Positions 1 through 8,955 are shown, numbered from the stretch's first letter. The stretch: 64,000 bases of DNA from Niastella populi (GCF_002078015.1 NZ_LWBP01000188.1:389050-453049), one strand, 5' to 3'. Translations and numbers: made by a program. Notes: generated by a model not told the origin, from the letters alone.

Positions 1-411
1 GATCAGTTGCACAGGCGGCTTATAGGCGGGGAAATAATATTTCACGAACTGCAGCCCTTTTTTAACGTCCTTTTCTATGGGCTTGAAATTGCGGAATACC
101 TGGTCGGCAGAATCTTTAACCGTTTTGTAGTCGCCAATAAATTTTTTGATCAGTGCCTGCACGCGGGTACTGGTATCGCTTATACCGGGCAGTTCGAGAA
201 TATTGAACAAATAGTCGCCAAGAAAAAGTGGATACTTTTGCCCAAGTTGGTTAAGGGCGGCCATTACACGATTGGTATCTATGGCAAAAAAATCCTGTTC
301 GAACCGTTTTACGGTAAGCTCTACCTTAATGTCCGACACGTCGGGAACGTTTTTGTCTTTACAGGAAAATAATGCGGCTACGATCAATAATACCAGTCCT
401 GTTTGTTTCAT
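1..411 (-). CDS. gldB: Gliding motility lipoprotein GldB, N-terminal part (cut by window edge)
   Basis: The reverse strand is open from an ATG at 411 to the window edge, giving the first 137 residues. It begins with a lipoprotein signal peptide ending in LFSC (Cys17). The following residues include RFEQDFFAID and a YPLFLGDY stretch, which fit the start of GldB proteins. GldB is a cell-envelope lipoprotein required for gliding and type IX secretion in Bacteroidota. It lies divergently from nadE. The C-terminal two thirds are outside the window, so integrity cannot be judged. The assignment rests on the N-terminal pattern plus the gldF/gldG genes elsewhere in the window. Confidence 0.8.
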   Translation of the reverse strand, partial: MKQTGLVLLIVAALFSCKDKNVPDVSDIKVELTVKRFEQDFFAIDTNRVMAALNQLGQKYPLFLGDYLFNILELPGISDTSTRVQALIKKFIGDYKTVKDSADQVFRNFKPIEKDVKKGLQFVKYYFPAYKPPVQLI

Positions 412-532
412 TACAGAAAATTTATTTTAACGCTTTATGCTTAACGCGGAACGCGCCATTTAAGTGTGCACTGCCTTTCGCTTCAGGGCGTTCTGCCGCG
501 AAGATAAGGTTGAATTGCAGGAACTGTAAGAC

Positions 533-805
533 GCCGAACGCCGAACGCTTTACGCGGAACGCCGAATGCAAAACGTGAATACAAATACAGCCAAAAGCCA
601 AAGGCCAAAAGCTGAAGGCAAATACAGAATACAGCTATACGTGAAAACCAGGGGTATAAACGTTATGGCTACAGGCATCGTATTTTGCCAATCATGTTTT
701 CCGTCTTTATGCTGCTTTTTCGCGAAGGTAAGTATTCCCGGCGGGCTGCATACACGGGTTGTGGCGTTAAGCCTTTAGCGTTAAGCGTTCAGCGTGCCTT
801 CAGCC
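533..805. repeat. Three short period-7 repeat blocks in the gldB-nadE gap
   Basis: The gap between gldB and nadE holds no gene. It contains six units at 533-574 (GCCGAAC type), five at 589-623 (AGCCAAA type) and five at 764-798 (GCGTTAA type). Each block has units of exactly 7 bp with degenerate sequence. The first two are joined by a linker containing AATACAAATACAGCC, a word that recurs near 46 kb and 59 kb. Confidence 0.8.
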
Positions 806-824
806 TTTTTCGCTTAAATTTGCC

Positions 825-832
825 TTTACAGG
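825..832 (+). promoter_or_regulatory. Promoter -7 element of nadE
   Basis: TAAATTTG matches the Bacteroidota -7 consensus TAnnTTTG and lies 41 bp before the nadE start codon. No clear -33 TTTG was seen. The leader is A-rich before the ATG, as is usual in this phylum where Shine-Dalgarno sites are weak. Confidence 0.5.
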
Positions 833-873
833 AAAAAACGGGCATCGTTTTTTATTAAACCCAAAAGAATAAA

Positions 874-2589
874 ATGAAAATTGCCATTGCGCAACAGAAT
901 TATCATATAGGGAATTTCGAAGATAATACCCGCAAAATAATGGGGGCCATTCAGTATGCAAAAAGCCGGAAGGCCGACCTGGTCATATTTTCCGAATTGA
1001 GCATATGTGGTTACCCGCCCCGCGACTTTCTCGAGTTCGACGATTTTATCAATGAATGCTACAAAGCGATCGACATCATAAAAGAACAGGCCGATACCAT
1101 TGGCGTAATTATCGGCAGTCCGCAAAGAAACCCATTGAAAGAAGGGAAAGACCTGTTTAATGCAGCCTGGCTGTTATACGATAAAAAAGTGGTGGGCGTA
1201 GCGCACAAAACCCTGTTACCAAATTATGATGTGTTTGATGAGTATCGTTATTTTGAACCCGGGTTCGAATGGAATGTGCTGGAATTTAAAGGAAAAAAAA
1301 TAGCGTTAACGGTTTGTGAAGATATCTGGAACCTCGGCGATAATCCACTGTACCGGCAATGCCCCATGGATGTGCTCATTAACCAGCAGCCCGATCTTAT
1401 GGTAAATATCTCGGCCTCGCCGTTCGATTATGATCACGACCAGGACCGCGAAGAGATCGTTCGGGCCAATGTACTGAAATACGGGTTGCCCATGTTCTAT
1501 TGCAATGCCATTGGCTCGCAAACCGAGATCGTATTTGACGGCGGCAGCCTGGTTATGGATGCCAACGGACAGATCGTGAAGGAGATGAAATACTTTGAAG
1601 AAGATTTTGCCATCGTGAACCTCGATGAAATTGAAGTACAAAAGGCAAAGCGCAAACCGTTGAAGGCCGTTCCCGAATTCGATAAGGATATGCGGGTAGG
1701 CAAGTTGGAAGATCCCGATAAGATCATTGAATACCTCACATCAGATGAAAACATCGGGCAAATAAAAGAAGCGCTGATCCTTGGCATCAGGGATTACTTC
1801 AGGAAAATGGGCTTTACCAAAGCCATACTGGGTAGTTCGGGCGGAATTGACAGCGCCGTTACCCAGGCATTGGCCACCCGCGCATTGGGCCGGGAGAACG
1901 TACGGGCTATCCTGATGCCTTCGCATTTTTCAACGGGGCATTCGGTTGCCGATGCAGAGCTGTTGAGCAGGAATCTCGGCAATCCGTATGATATTGTTCC
2001 TATCAAGAACGTATATGATTCATTTCTGCAAACGCTGCAACCCATCTTCGGCGACCTGCCGTTCAGTTTGGCCGAAGAGAATCTGCAAAGCCGCACCCGC
2101 GGCAATCTGTTGATGGCCATTTCAAATAAGTTCGGTTATATTTTGCTCAATACTTCCAATAAAAGCGAGTTAAGTACCGGCTACGGTACTTTATATGGCG
2201 ATATGGCCGGCGGCTTAAGCGTATTGGGTGATGTATATAAAATGCAGGTGTATGCGCTGGCCGATTATCTTAACCGCAATGGGGAAATAATACCCGAGAA
2301 CATTATTACCAAACCGCCATCTGCCGAGCTGCGGCCCGATCAGAAAGACAGCGACAGTTTACCCGATTACGCAATCCTCGATAAAGTGTTGTATCAATAC
2401 ATTGAAAAAAGAAAAGGTCCCAAAGAACTGATCGGGATGGGTATCGATGAAGCGTTGGTGCGCCGGGTGCTGAAACTGGTGAACAGCAATGAATATAAGC
2501 GAAACCAGTTCTGCCCTATCATTCGCGTTAGCTGTAAAGCATTTGGGGTAGGGCGCAGAGTGCCCATAGTGGGGAAGTATTTGTCGTAA
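874..2589 (+). CDS. nadE: Glutamine-dependent NAD+ synthetase
   Basis: This enzyme converts deamido-NAD to NAD with glutamine and ATP, the last step of NAD synthesis in the cytoplasm. The 571-residue protein has two domains. The N-terminal glutaminase is of the nitrilase type, with the catalytic triad Glu41 (FSELSICGY), Lys112 (AHKTLLPNYD) and Cys148 (LTVCEDIW). The C-terminal synthetase has the ATP-pyrophosphatase loop SGGIDS at 322-327 and a KSELSTGYGT segment. Length and domain order are normal for the two-domain form. It is monocistronic, with its own promoter and a terminator right after the stop. Confidence 0.97.
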   Translation: MKIAIAQQNYHIGNFEDNTRKIMGAIQYAKSRKADLVIFSELSICGYPPRDFLEFDDFINECYKAIDIIKEQADTIGVIIGSPQRNPLKEGKDLFNAAWLLYDKKVVGVAHKTLLPNYDVFDEYRYFEPGFEWNVLEFKGKKIALTVCEDIWNLGDNPLYRQCPMDVLINQQPDLMVNISASPFDYDHDQDREEIVRANVLKYGLPMFYCNAIGSQTEIVFDGGSLVMDANGQIVKEMKYFEEDFAIVNLDEIEVQKAKRKPLKAVPEFDKDMRVGKLEDPDKIIEYLTSDENIGQIKEALILGIRDYFRKMGFTKAILGSSGGIDSAVTQALATRALGRENVRAILMPSHFSTGHSVADAELLSRNLGNPYDIVPIKNVYDSFLQTLQPIFGDLPFSLAEENLQSRTRGNLLMAISNKFGYILLNTSNKSELSTGYGTLYGDMAGGLSVLGDVYKMQVYALADYLNRNGEIIPENIITKPPSAELRPDQKDSDSLPDYAILDKVLYQYIEKRKGPKELIGMGIDEALVRRVLKLVNSNEYKRNQFCPIIRVSCKAFGVGRRVPIVGKYLS

Positions 2590-2602
2590 CCGGCTTTCTG
2601 AA

Positions 2603-2650
2603 AAATAATAAGGTGGGCCATCCTGTAAAGGGTGACCCACCTTATTATTT
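2603..2650. terminator. Bidirectional terminator between nadE and a lipoprotein gene
   Basis: A long hairpin with left arm AAATAATAAGGTGGG and a matching right arm CCCACCTTATTATTT serves two convergent genes. It overlaps the stop codon (2649-2651) of the reverse-strand lipoprotein gene. The AT-rich outer arms supply a U-tract in both directions. Confidence 0.85.
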
Positions 2651-3107
2651 ATGGGTGTTTGAAAATAGCAATGATCTTCGTGTTGCTTGAACCGTCGAGC
2701 CTTTCGGAAGAACCTTCCAATGTAGTTTCGTTCAGTGTTTTAATTTTGATGAGTCTGCCATTAGTCACAATTTCGGTTTCATTATTCTGGAATGCCCATT
2801 GAAAGATTTCCGTTTCAGGATCGACCAGGCTGCATCTGTTTGTATTATCGCGGTCTGTGAGGGTGCCGTCGGTGTTATATTTGAAGGAATCGTCGAGTTG
2901 GCATTCTTCTAAATCGCTTTCTTCTTTTGAAAGCACACCATCGCCGTTATCGTCCCGGCCCTGATCAACATATACCCACACTTTTTCAGTTAAAAGTTCT
3001 GTACGGCTCTTTTCTTTTTCGGGGTCGTCTTTGTCTTTTTCGCAGGCGGTAAAGGAGGCGGAAACTAAAAGTAACAGCAGAAACGGGTGTTTAAATGGTC
3101 TGTACAT
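2649..3107 (-). CDS. Lipocalin-like lipoprotein
   Basis: A 152-residue secreted lipoprotein of unknown function. The signal peptide ends at SFTAC (Cys22), followed by a very acidic, lysine-rich linker (EKDKDDPEKEK). The rest looks like the small lipocalin-like beta-barrel lipoproteins common in Bacteroidota: a KVWVYVDQG strand, a central acidic DDNGDG segment, a cysteine pair (ECQ and RCS) and TLEGS strands near the end. It resembles its neighbour at 3344-3826 in layout, and the two are probably paralogues. No ligand or partner can be deduced. The family assignment comes from overall pattern, not a decisive motif. Confidence 0.75.
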   Translation of the reverse strand: MYRPFKHPFLLLLLVSASFTACEKDKDDPEKEKSRTELLTEKVWVYVDQGRDDNGDGVLSKEESDLEECQLDDSFKYNTDGTLTDRDNTNRCSLVDPETEIFQWAFQNNETEIVTNGRLIKIKTLNETTLEGSSERLDGSSNTKIIAIFKHP

Positions 3108-3294
3108 ATTGGTTGATTTGTATTCTGTAGGGTTGAATTGTCGATAACAGGTACTGCAGATTTTTAAGATGCGATTGTTATCTTTTACCGGGCTGAAAAG
3201 TATAAATAAAAATGCCTGCTTTTTAGTACGGGCGGCATATAAAAATGTTAATTGTAAAACCGGTGTTTCAGGTAAAGCACAACGTTAGTAAAAT

Positions 3295-3326
3295 AAAAAA
3301 GCCTCTGCGAGAAACCGCGGAGGCTT
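3295..3326 (-). terminator. Terminator of the second lipocalin-like gene
   Basis: GCCTCTGCG and CGCGGAGGC pair around a short loop (3301-3326) and are followed on the reverse strand by a U-run read from the A-run at 3295-3300. It lies 18 bp past the stop codon. Confidence 0.85.
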
Positions 3327-3343
3327 TTAATATTTATTTACAA

Positions 3344-3826
3344 TTAGTGTTTAAGGTCGAGCACCAGGGTAACATTGCCAACAAGCGGGAAACTAACATC
3401 TTTAATTACCCGCAGTCTGCTGGTGGTAATTTCGCCAACTTTGAAATCGCCGCTGATGCCGCTGCCGAAAATCTGATCGGGAGTGTACAGTACCGTACCA
3501 TTTTCTTTGAACCACCACGTAAATGGTATGTTTTGAGGATCGCCGGCATCACATTTAACAGCGCCCTCATTGAGTACGCCTGTACTGTCGCTTTGGAATG
3601 TAATGGTATTATCCGTTTCGCACTTTTGAGGTGCAAATTGGGAAGGTATGGGCGCATCGGGTTTACCATCACCTGTATTGTCAATGCCTATGGTATCATA
3701 CTTCCAGCTGGAGCTGGTAATGAACTGAACCCTTTCTTTTGTTTGATCCTTGTCATCATCGTCCTTATCACAGCCATAAATGATGAAACCACCAACCGAT
3801 AACAATGCAATTACATAATTTTTCAT
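3344..3826 (-). CDS. Lipocalin-like lipoprotein (paralogue of 2649-3107)
   Basis: A 160-residue lipoprotein with signal peptide ending IIYGC (Cys19) and an Asp/Lys-rich linker (DKDDDDKDQTKE). The mature part starts with SSSWKYDTIGIDNTGDG, aligning with the KVWVYVDQGRDDNGDG region of the neighbour. It has a Cys pair (KCETDN, VKCDAG) and ends in alternating strands (VTLVLDLKH). It is most likely a lipocalin-like surface or periplasmic lipoprotein of unknown ligand. The tandem genes face the same way but are separated by a terminator, so they are probably transcribed independently. Confidence 0.75.
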   Translation of the reverse strand: MKNYVIALLSVGGFIIYGCDKDDDDKDQTKERVQFITSSSWKYDTIGIDNTGDGKPDAPIPSQFAPQKCETDNTITFQSDSTGVLNEGAVKCDAGDPQNIPFTWWFKENGTVLYTPDQIFGSGISGDFKVGEITTSRLRVIKDVSFPLVGNVTLVLDLKH

Positions 3827-4029
3827 CGTAACAATTTTAAATTTAAGCCCCTGTGCAGGGGCCGGGTTAATAAGTATTGCTGTACAGTAGGCAAATTTTA
3901 TTCCCTTTCCGTTGCTTCGGGGTTAAACAGTTGGTAATTTTCGCATAACTATTAAATTGCCAAATTATTGTATGCTGCCAAACATGTTTATTTTATTGAT
4001 TTTAGTGTTGTTTATACAAGTTGGCAAGC

Positions 4030-4041
4030 ACTTTGCAAAGT
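4030..4041. promoter_or_regulatory. Perfect 12-bp palindrome before the MoxR operon
   Basis: ACTTTGCAAAGT lies 50 bp before the MoxR start codon. Its half-sites match those of the operators at 16418-16434 and 17415-17431, but without the 5-bp centre. A regulatory role is a guess. Confidence 0.3.
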
Positions 4042-4091
4042 ATTGACGTATTTTCATAACTGATTATCAATCTTCATTCTAAACCCCGTTT

Positions 4092-5093
4092 ATGCTATTA
4101 ACAGCAGATGATATTCGGCAGCTCAATGAAAAAATACAGTATCAGAGCGCTTTTATCGACCGGCTTCGCGACGAAACAGCCAGGGTTATTATTGGTCAGC
4201 ACCATATGTTAGACAGGCTTTTGATAGGCCTGCTGAGCAATGGGCACGTGCTGCTGGAAGGGGTACCCGGTTTGGCTAAAACCCTCACCATTAAATCGCT
4301 GGCCCAGGCCGTTAAAGCCAAATTCAGCCGTATTCAATTTACGCCCGACCTGTTACCGGCCGACGTAATCGGTACCATGATCTATCATCAGCAGAAGAAT
4401 GAGTTTATAGTACGCAAGGGGCCTATTTTCGCCAATTTCGTACTGGCCGATGAAATCAACCGCGCCCCGGCAAAAGTGCAAAGCGCCCTGCTGGAGGCCA
4501 TGCAGGAACGCCAGGTAACCATCGGCGACACCACCCATAAGCTGGATGAACCCTTCCTGGTACTGGCCACCCAGAACCCGCTGGAGCAGGAGGGAACCTA
4601 TCCGTTACCCGAAGCGCAGCAGGACCGGTTTATTATGAAGGTGATCGTTGATTACCCAACCAAGGAGGAAGAACAGATCATCATTCGACAGAATGTGCAG
4701 GGCGCCAAATCGCCTGAAGTGAGCCAGGTAGTGTCGATGCAGGAAATAACGCAGGCAAAGGATCTGGCCCGCCAGATCTATATGGACGAAAAAGTAGAGA
4801 ATTATATCCTCGATATTGTATTTGCTACGCGCTTTCCCGATAAATACAAACTGGAAAAATTAAAACCGTTGATCGCCTATGGCGGTTCGCCCCGCGCCAG
4901 CATTAACCTGGCCCTGGCCGCCAAAGCGCATGCCTTCCTGAACAAACGCGGTTTTGTGATTCCTGAAGACGTACGCAGCATCTCAAAAGACGTATTACGT
5001 CACCGGCTTGGCTTAACTTACGAGGCAGAAGCGGAAAACGTGAATGTGGAGAATATTATAGACGATATTTTGAGAGTCATTCAAGTTCCTTAA
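4092..5093 (+). CDS. MoxR-family AAA+ ATPase
   Basis: A 333-residue MoxR ATPase (AAA_3). Walker A is GVPGLAKT at 57-64 and Walker B is VLADEINR at 117-124; the sensor region contains ATQNPLEQEGTYPLPEAQ, typical of MoxR proteins. Members of this family act as chaperone-like ATPases with von Willebrand factor A (vWA) proteins and are thought to assemble or remodel complexes under envelope or oxidative stress. It is the first gene of a four-gene operon followed by DUF58, a BatD-like membrane protein and BatA, a combination typical of Bacteroidota aerotolerance (Bat) loci. The exact substrate is unknown. Confidence 0.93.
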   Translation: MLLTADDIRQLNEKIQYQSAFIDRLRDETARVIIGQHHMLDRLLIGLLSNGHVLLEGVPGLAKTLTIKSLAQAVKAKFSRIQFTPDLLPADVIGTMIYHQQKNEFIVRKGPIFANFVLADEINRAPAKVQSALLEAMQERQVTIGDTTHKLDEPFLVLATQNPLEQEGTYPLPEAQQDRFIMKVIVDYPTKEEEQIIIRQNVQGAKSPEVSQVVSMQEITQAKDLARQIYMDEKVENYILDIVFATRFPDKYKLEKLKPLIAYGGSPRASINLALAAKAHAFLNKRGFVIPEDVRSISKDVLRHRLGLTYEAEAENVNVENIIDDILRVIQVP

Positions 5094-5133
5094 ACCAACA
5101 GGCAATAAGCATTGGTCAATAGACAAATAGTAA

Positions 5134-5168
5134 ATTGCCCATTGCCTGTTGCCAATTGCCCATTGACT
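5134..5168. repeat. Five-unit period-7 repeat ending at a start codon
   Basis: Five units of 7 bp, such as ATTGCCC and GTTGCCA, run from 5134 to 5168 and end directly at the ATG of the DUF58 gene. The array therefore forms the immediate leader inside the operon. Reading upstream from this ATG would give a repetitive N-terminus foreign to the family, which argues for the start at 5169. Confidence 0.85.
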
Positions 5169-6041
5169 ATGCTGACGACGGCTGAAATAATAAAAAAAGT
5201 TCGCGAACTGGAGATCAAAAGCAAAAAGATCACCCGCCACTTGTTTACGGGTGAATATCACAGCGCTTTTAAAGGGCGGGGCATGTTGTTCAAGGAAGTG
5301 CGCGAATACCAGGCCGGCGACGATATCAGGTTTATCGACTGGAACGTATCGGCCCGCTTTAACCATCCGTTCAGTAAAGTATTTGAAGAAGAACGCGAGT
5401 TGTCGGTAATGCTGATGGTTGATGTAAGCGCCAGTTCCTTATTCGGCACCACGCAGGCCCGGAAAAAAGACCTGATCACCGAAGTGGCGGCCGTGCTGGC
5501 ATTTTCGGCTATCAGCAACAATGATAAAGTGGGGGTACTTTTCTTCAGCGATGTAATTGAAAAATTCATACCCCCAAAAAAAGGGCGCGATCATGGACTG
5601 TACATTGTACGCGAACTGCTTACCGCTGAACCGAAACACAAAGGCACGAGGCTCGGCACCGCATTGCAACGATTGAACAATACCGTTAAGCAGAACAGTA
5701 TTGTGTTCCTGTTAAGCGATTTCCTTGACAATGATTTTGAGGACGGGTTGAAGGTGGCCGGCAAAAAACATGATGTGGTGGGCATGAAGGTGTACGATAG
5801 AATGGATATGCAGTTACCCGATGCCGGCCTGATGGAAGTGGAAGATGCGGAAACCGGCGCCCGCAACTGGATCGATACCAGCGACTATCTCGTACGGCAA
5901 CAACATGAAGCCGCTTTTTTTAATCATACAAATTATTGTAAAAATATTTTTACGCGGGCAGGCTGCGACCTCCTGCATTTACGCACCGGCGAAGATTATG
6001 TGAAAGTGCTGCAGAAGTTCTTTGTCGGGCGTAACCGGTAA
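5169..6041 (+). CDS. DUF58 domain protein with vWA-like fold
   Basis: A 290-residue cytoplasmic protein. The DUF58 signature GDDIRFIDWNVSAR lies at about 50-63, and a vWA metal-site-like motif DVSAS at 85-89. It normally partners with the MoxR ATPase next to it. The ATG at 5169 gives a family-typical N-terminus (MLTTAEIIKKVRELEIKSKK); the open frame extends 57 bp upstream, but that part is the heptamer repeat. It follows the MoxR gene by 75 bp and precedes the next gene by 2 bp. Confidence 0.92.
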   Translation: MLTTAEIIKKVRELEIKSKKITRHLFTGEYHSAFKGRGMLFKEVREYQAGDDIRFIDWNVSARFNHPFSKVFEEERELSVMLMVDVSASSLFGTTQARKKDLITEVAAVLAFSAISNNDKVGVLFFSDVIEKFIPPKKGRDHGLYIVRELLTAEPKHKGTRLGTALQRLNNTVKQNSIVFLLSDFLDNDFEDGLKVAGKKHDVVGMKVYDRMDMQLPDAGLMEVEDAETGARNWIDTSDYLVRQQHEAAFFNHTNYCKNIFTRAGCDLLHLRTGEDYVKVLQKFFVGRNR

Positions 6042-6043
6042 TT

Positions 6044-6943
6044 ATGAAAAACCCTATTCTTTATATTATCCTTATTGGTTGTTTAATAGCCAGTCCGGTT
6101 TATATGCAGGGCCAGGTGCTGGCCAAAGCATCGGTCAACCGCGATGAGATCCTTATTGGCGAACCCATTAAGCTAACCTTTGAAGTGCGCATTCCCATGG
6201 GCCGGTCGGTTACCTGGTTCAACCTCGATAGCATTCCCAGTTTTGAATTCATAGAAAAAGGAAAAGTCGATACCGCAGACAATATCGATGGCAAACAATA
6301 TCACCAGGAGCTGACCATAACCAGTTTCGATTCGGGTACGGTCATCATTCCGCCAATGACCATACAGGTAGATGGTAAAGACTATGCAACCGATTCCATA
6401 CCGGTTGAAGTAAGCTATGCACAACTGGATATGTCGAAAGATTACCGCGATATAAAAGAAATTGTAGAAGTGCCCAAACCGGCCTGGATGGCCTTGATTC
6501 CGTGGATCCTGGGCGTGGTAACCTTACTGGCTGCAGGCGTAATTGTTTACCTGTTACGGAAACCAAAGCAACCGGTGCAGGCGCCGCAACCGGTTCAACC
6601 CCAGCTGAGCCCTTACGAGGAAGCACTGCAGGCGTTGGAAGATCTGCGAAAACAGGGGCTGCAGAATGGAGAAGTAAAAACATATTACAGCAGGTTGAAC
6701 GATATTCTGCGGGTGTTCATGTTCAAAAAACTGAAAATTGCCACGCTGGAAAAAACAAATGAAGAGCTGATAACGCAATTGCGGCAGGTGCCCATGGATA
6801 GGGAAAGTTTCAACCAGCTGGTGCGTGCTTTGCAGGTGGCCGATTTTGTTAAGTTTGCGCGCTACCAGCCAGATGCAACCGATAACGAAAATAATTTCGC
6901 CGTTATACAATCGGCTATCAAAACACTAAATAATATTTCCTGA
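6044..6943 (+). CDS. BatD-like membrane protein of the Bat locus
   Basis: A 299-residue protein with a signal peptide (cleavage near MQGQ), a periplasmic beta-sandwich-like part (about 25-140, with ILIGEPIKLTFEV), one transmembrane segment near 151-170 and a cytoplasmic tail. The tail has a Pro/Gln-rich linker and a helical region (YYSRLNDILRVFMFKKL) like the C-terminus of DUF4381/BatD-type proteins. It probably anchors the MoxR/vWA complex to the membrane. It starts 2 bp after DUF58 and its stop is 3 bp from the next start, so translation is likely coupled. The family call is from architecture and context. Confidence 0.75.
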   Translation: MKNPILYIILIGCLIASPVYMQGQVLAKASVNRDEILIGEPIKLTFEVRIPMGRSVTWFNLDSIPSFEFIEKGKVDTADNIDGKQYHQELTITSFDSGTVIIPPMTIQVDGKDYATDSIPVEVSYAQLDMSKDYRDIKEIVEVPKPAWMALIPWILGVVTLLAAGVIVYLLRKPKQPVQAPQPVQPQLSPYEEALQALEDLRKQGLQNGEVKTYYSRLNDILRVFMFKKLKIATLEKTNEELITQLRQVPMDRESFNQLVRALQVADFVKFARYQPDATDNENNFAVIQSAIKTLNNIS

Positions 6944-6946
6944 CCC

Positions 6947-7954
6947 TTGCTGTACAATTGGTTTGAACATATAACATTTGCATATCCTGAAGTATTCGGA
7001 TTGTTTGTTTTTGTACCGGCAATGCTATACTGGTACCTGAACAAATACGACCGGCAGCAGGGCGCCGTGAAGGTATCGTCCCTGATGGTTTACCGCAAAA
7101 GCAGTTCCTGGAAAAGCACTTTCAGGCATGCGCCTTTTGTACTGCGGTTGCTGGCTGTAAGCAGTATCATAATGGCAATGGCCCGCCCGCAAACGCGCAA
7201 CGATGAGGAATTGAAGAACGGCCGCGGTATCGATATCATCCTTTGCATGGACGTGAGCGGCAGTATGCTGGCGCAGGACTTTTTGCCCGACCGCCTCGAA
7301 GCCTCCAAACAAATGGCGGCCGGCTTTGTGGATATGCGCCCCACCGATAGAATAGGGGTGGTCATATTCTCCGGCGAAAGTTTTACCCTGGTGCCGCTGA
7401 CCACCGATAAAGCTGTATTAAAAACCCAGATCTACAATATTCAACGCGGCCTGCTCGAAGATGGCACCGCCATCGGCGATGGGCTGGGGGTTAGTGTTGA
7501 CCGGTTGAAGAACGTAAAAACAAAATCGAAGGTCATTATTTTGCTTACCGATGGGGAAGACCAGGGCGGCCGCATCGACCCGCTGGCGGGTAAAGAACTG
7601 GCCAAAGCATATGGTGTGCGGGTGTATACCATTGGCGTAGGTTCAGAAGGGTATGCGCCGGTGCCTGTTCCCGATGCCGGCGGAGGTGTCACCACCCGGC
7701 AGCAAAAAGTGAATATCGATGAGAAACTGCTGCGGATGATCGCTACGGAAACCGGTGGGCTGTATTTCAGGGCAAGGGACAATGAAAGCCTGAAACGCAT
7801 TTATGCAGAGATCGACAAACTTGAAAAATCGCGCATTGAAGTTACTTCACTGAAACGCTATACCGAACGGTTCTTCCCCTTTGCATTTGCCGCCGCCGTG
7901 CTTTTACTGCTTGAAATATTTTTGCGGTATACATTATTTAAGAAGTTCCCGTAA
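6947..7954 (+). CDS. batA: BatA-like von Willebrand factor A membrane protein
   Basis: A 335-residue protein with N-terminal transmembrane segments (about 12-30 and 63-78), a vWA domain with metal-site motif DVSGS (Asp102, Ser104, Ser106), the DGTAIGDGL loop and LTDGED, and a C-terminal transmembrane segment (about 313-330). BatA proteins are implicated in aerotolerance and stress in Bacteroidota. The start must be non-ATG: an in-frame stop ends at 6943 and the first usable codon is TTG at 6947. The N-terminus FAYPEVFGLFVFVPAMLYWY is family-like, so a later start would cut it. It is the last gene of the operon; BatB and BatC are not present. Confidence 0.88.
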   Translation: MLYNWFEHITFAYPEVFGLFVFVPAMLYWYLNKYDRQQGAVKVSSLMVYRKSSSWKSTFRHAPFVLRLLAVSSIIMAMARPQTRNDEELKNGRGIDIILCMDVSGSMLAQDFLPDRLEASKQMAAGFVDMRPTDRIGVVIFSGESFTLVPLTTDKAVLKTQIYNIQRGLLEDGTAIGDGLGVSVDRLKNVKTKSKVIILLTDGEDQGGRIDPLAGKELAKAYGVRVYTIGVGSEGYAPVPVPDAGGGVTTRQQKVNIDEKLLRMIATETGGLYFRARDNESLKRIYAEIDKLEKSRIEVTSLKRYTERFFPFAFAAAVLLLLEIFLRYTLFKKFP

Positions 7955-7957
7955 CGT

Positions 7958-7990
7958 AGGTGTGCCACACCTTCAAGGTGTGGCACACTT
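7958..7990. repeat. Dispersed palindrome, copy 1
   Basis: GTGTGCCACACCTT at 7960-7973 is exactly mirrored at 7975-7988. The outer arms match the AAGTGTGCCAC...GTGGCACACTT motif of two other copies at 62980-63013 and 63247-63294. No T-run follows, so it is not a standard terminator. It lies between batA and rsgA and is open in the rsgA frame, which could mislead start prediction. Confidence 0.85.
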
Positions 7991-8022
7991 GGTATCAAAG
8001 GATACCGTACTTTTATGCCCGA

Positions 8023-8955
8023 ATGAAAGCAATAGTTTACCGGTCAACCGGCAGTTGGTACAATATTAAAACTGAAACGGGCAGGGCCATGAGCGCCCGT
8101 ATCAAAGGTGTTTTTAAGATAGATGACATCACCTCAACCAATCCTATTGCGGTAGGCGATGAGGTGATCATTGAAGTGGAAAGCGAATCGGCCAATACGG
8201 CCATGATAACGGAAATTCTTCCCCGGCACAATTATATAAACCGGCAGTCGCCGGCACATAAAAAGCACCACCATATCGTTGCCGCCAATCTCGATCAGTC
8301 ATTATTGTTTGCAACGCTCAGGGAGCCCAAAACCTCACAGGGTTTTATCGACAGGTTCCTGGTCACCTGCGAGGCATATCATGTGCCTGCTATCGTTGTT
8401 TTCAACAAGGCCGATCTGTACAGGAATAAAGAGCAGGAGAAGTATGCCGAACTGAAGGAGATGTATGCAGCTATTGGTTACCGTACCATATTGATGTCGG
8501 TAAAAACCAATGAAGGCGTACAGGAAGTAAAAGACGCGCTGGAAGGAAAAACTACCCTGCTGAGCGGGCATTCGGGTGTTGGCAAATCTTCTTTTATCAA
8601 TACCATCTTTCCTGAGCTGCAGTTGAAAACACAGGATGTAAGCGGGTGGAGCGGCAAGGGATTGCATACGACCACGTTTGCCGAAATGTTCGATCTGCCC
8701 CTGTCGACAGGCGGGAGGGTAATTGATACCCCGGGCATGCGCGAATTCGGGCTGGTTGATATCACCCGGCAGGAGCTATCGCATTATTATCCTGAAATGG
8801 CCCGGCTTATTACCGCGTGCCAGTTCAATAACTGTTTGCATATTAATGAACCGGGCTGCGCTGTAAAAGAAGCCGTAGCCAACGGGATAATACATGAAGA
8901 CCGGTACGTCAGCTACTACAATATACTTGAGTCAATAGACGAACGGAATTATTGA
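8023..8955 (+). CDS. rsgA: Ribosome small subunit-dependent GTPase A
   Basis: RsgA is a circularly permuted GTPase that helps mature the 30S ribosomal subunit. The 310-residue protein has an OB-fold N-terminus, then G4 NKAD (128-131), G1 GHSGVGKSS (182-190) and G3 DTPG (235-238) in permuted order. It ends with the zinc motif Cys266, Cys271, His273, Cys279. The ATG at 8023 gives MKAIVYRSTGSWY, the normal start; the upstream in-frame extension would translate the palindrome at 7958-7990. Confidence 0.95.
   Translation: MKAIVYRSTGSWYNIKTETGRAMSARIKGVFKIDDITSTNPIAVGDEVIIEVESESANTAMITEILPRHNYINRQSPAHKKHHHIVAANLDQSLLFATLREPKTSQGFIDRFLVTCEAYHVPAIVVFNKADLYRNKEQEKYAELKEMYAAIGYRTILMSVKTNEGVQEVKDALEGKTTLLSGHSGVGKSSFINTIFPELQLKTQDVSGWSGKGLHTTTFAEMFDLPLSTGGRVIDTPGMREFGLVDITRQELSHYYPEMARLITACQFNNCLHINEPGCAVKEAVANGIIHEDRYVSYYNILESIDERNY

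Noticed and set aside
7..372. Forward frame of 121 codons at the left edge
   Set aside because: It is the opposite strand of gldB, which has a lipoprotein signal and family-like sequence.
3245..3802. Forward frame of 185 codons
   Set aside because: It runs opposite to the second lipocalin-like lipoprotein and across its terminator; the reverse-strand gene has a signal peptide and lipobox.
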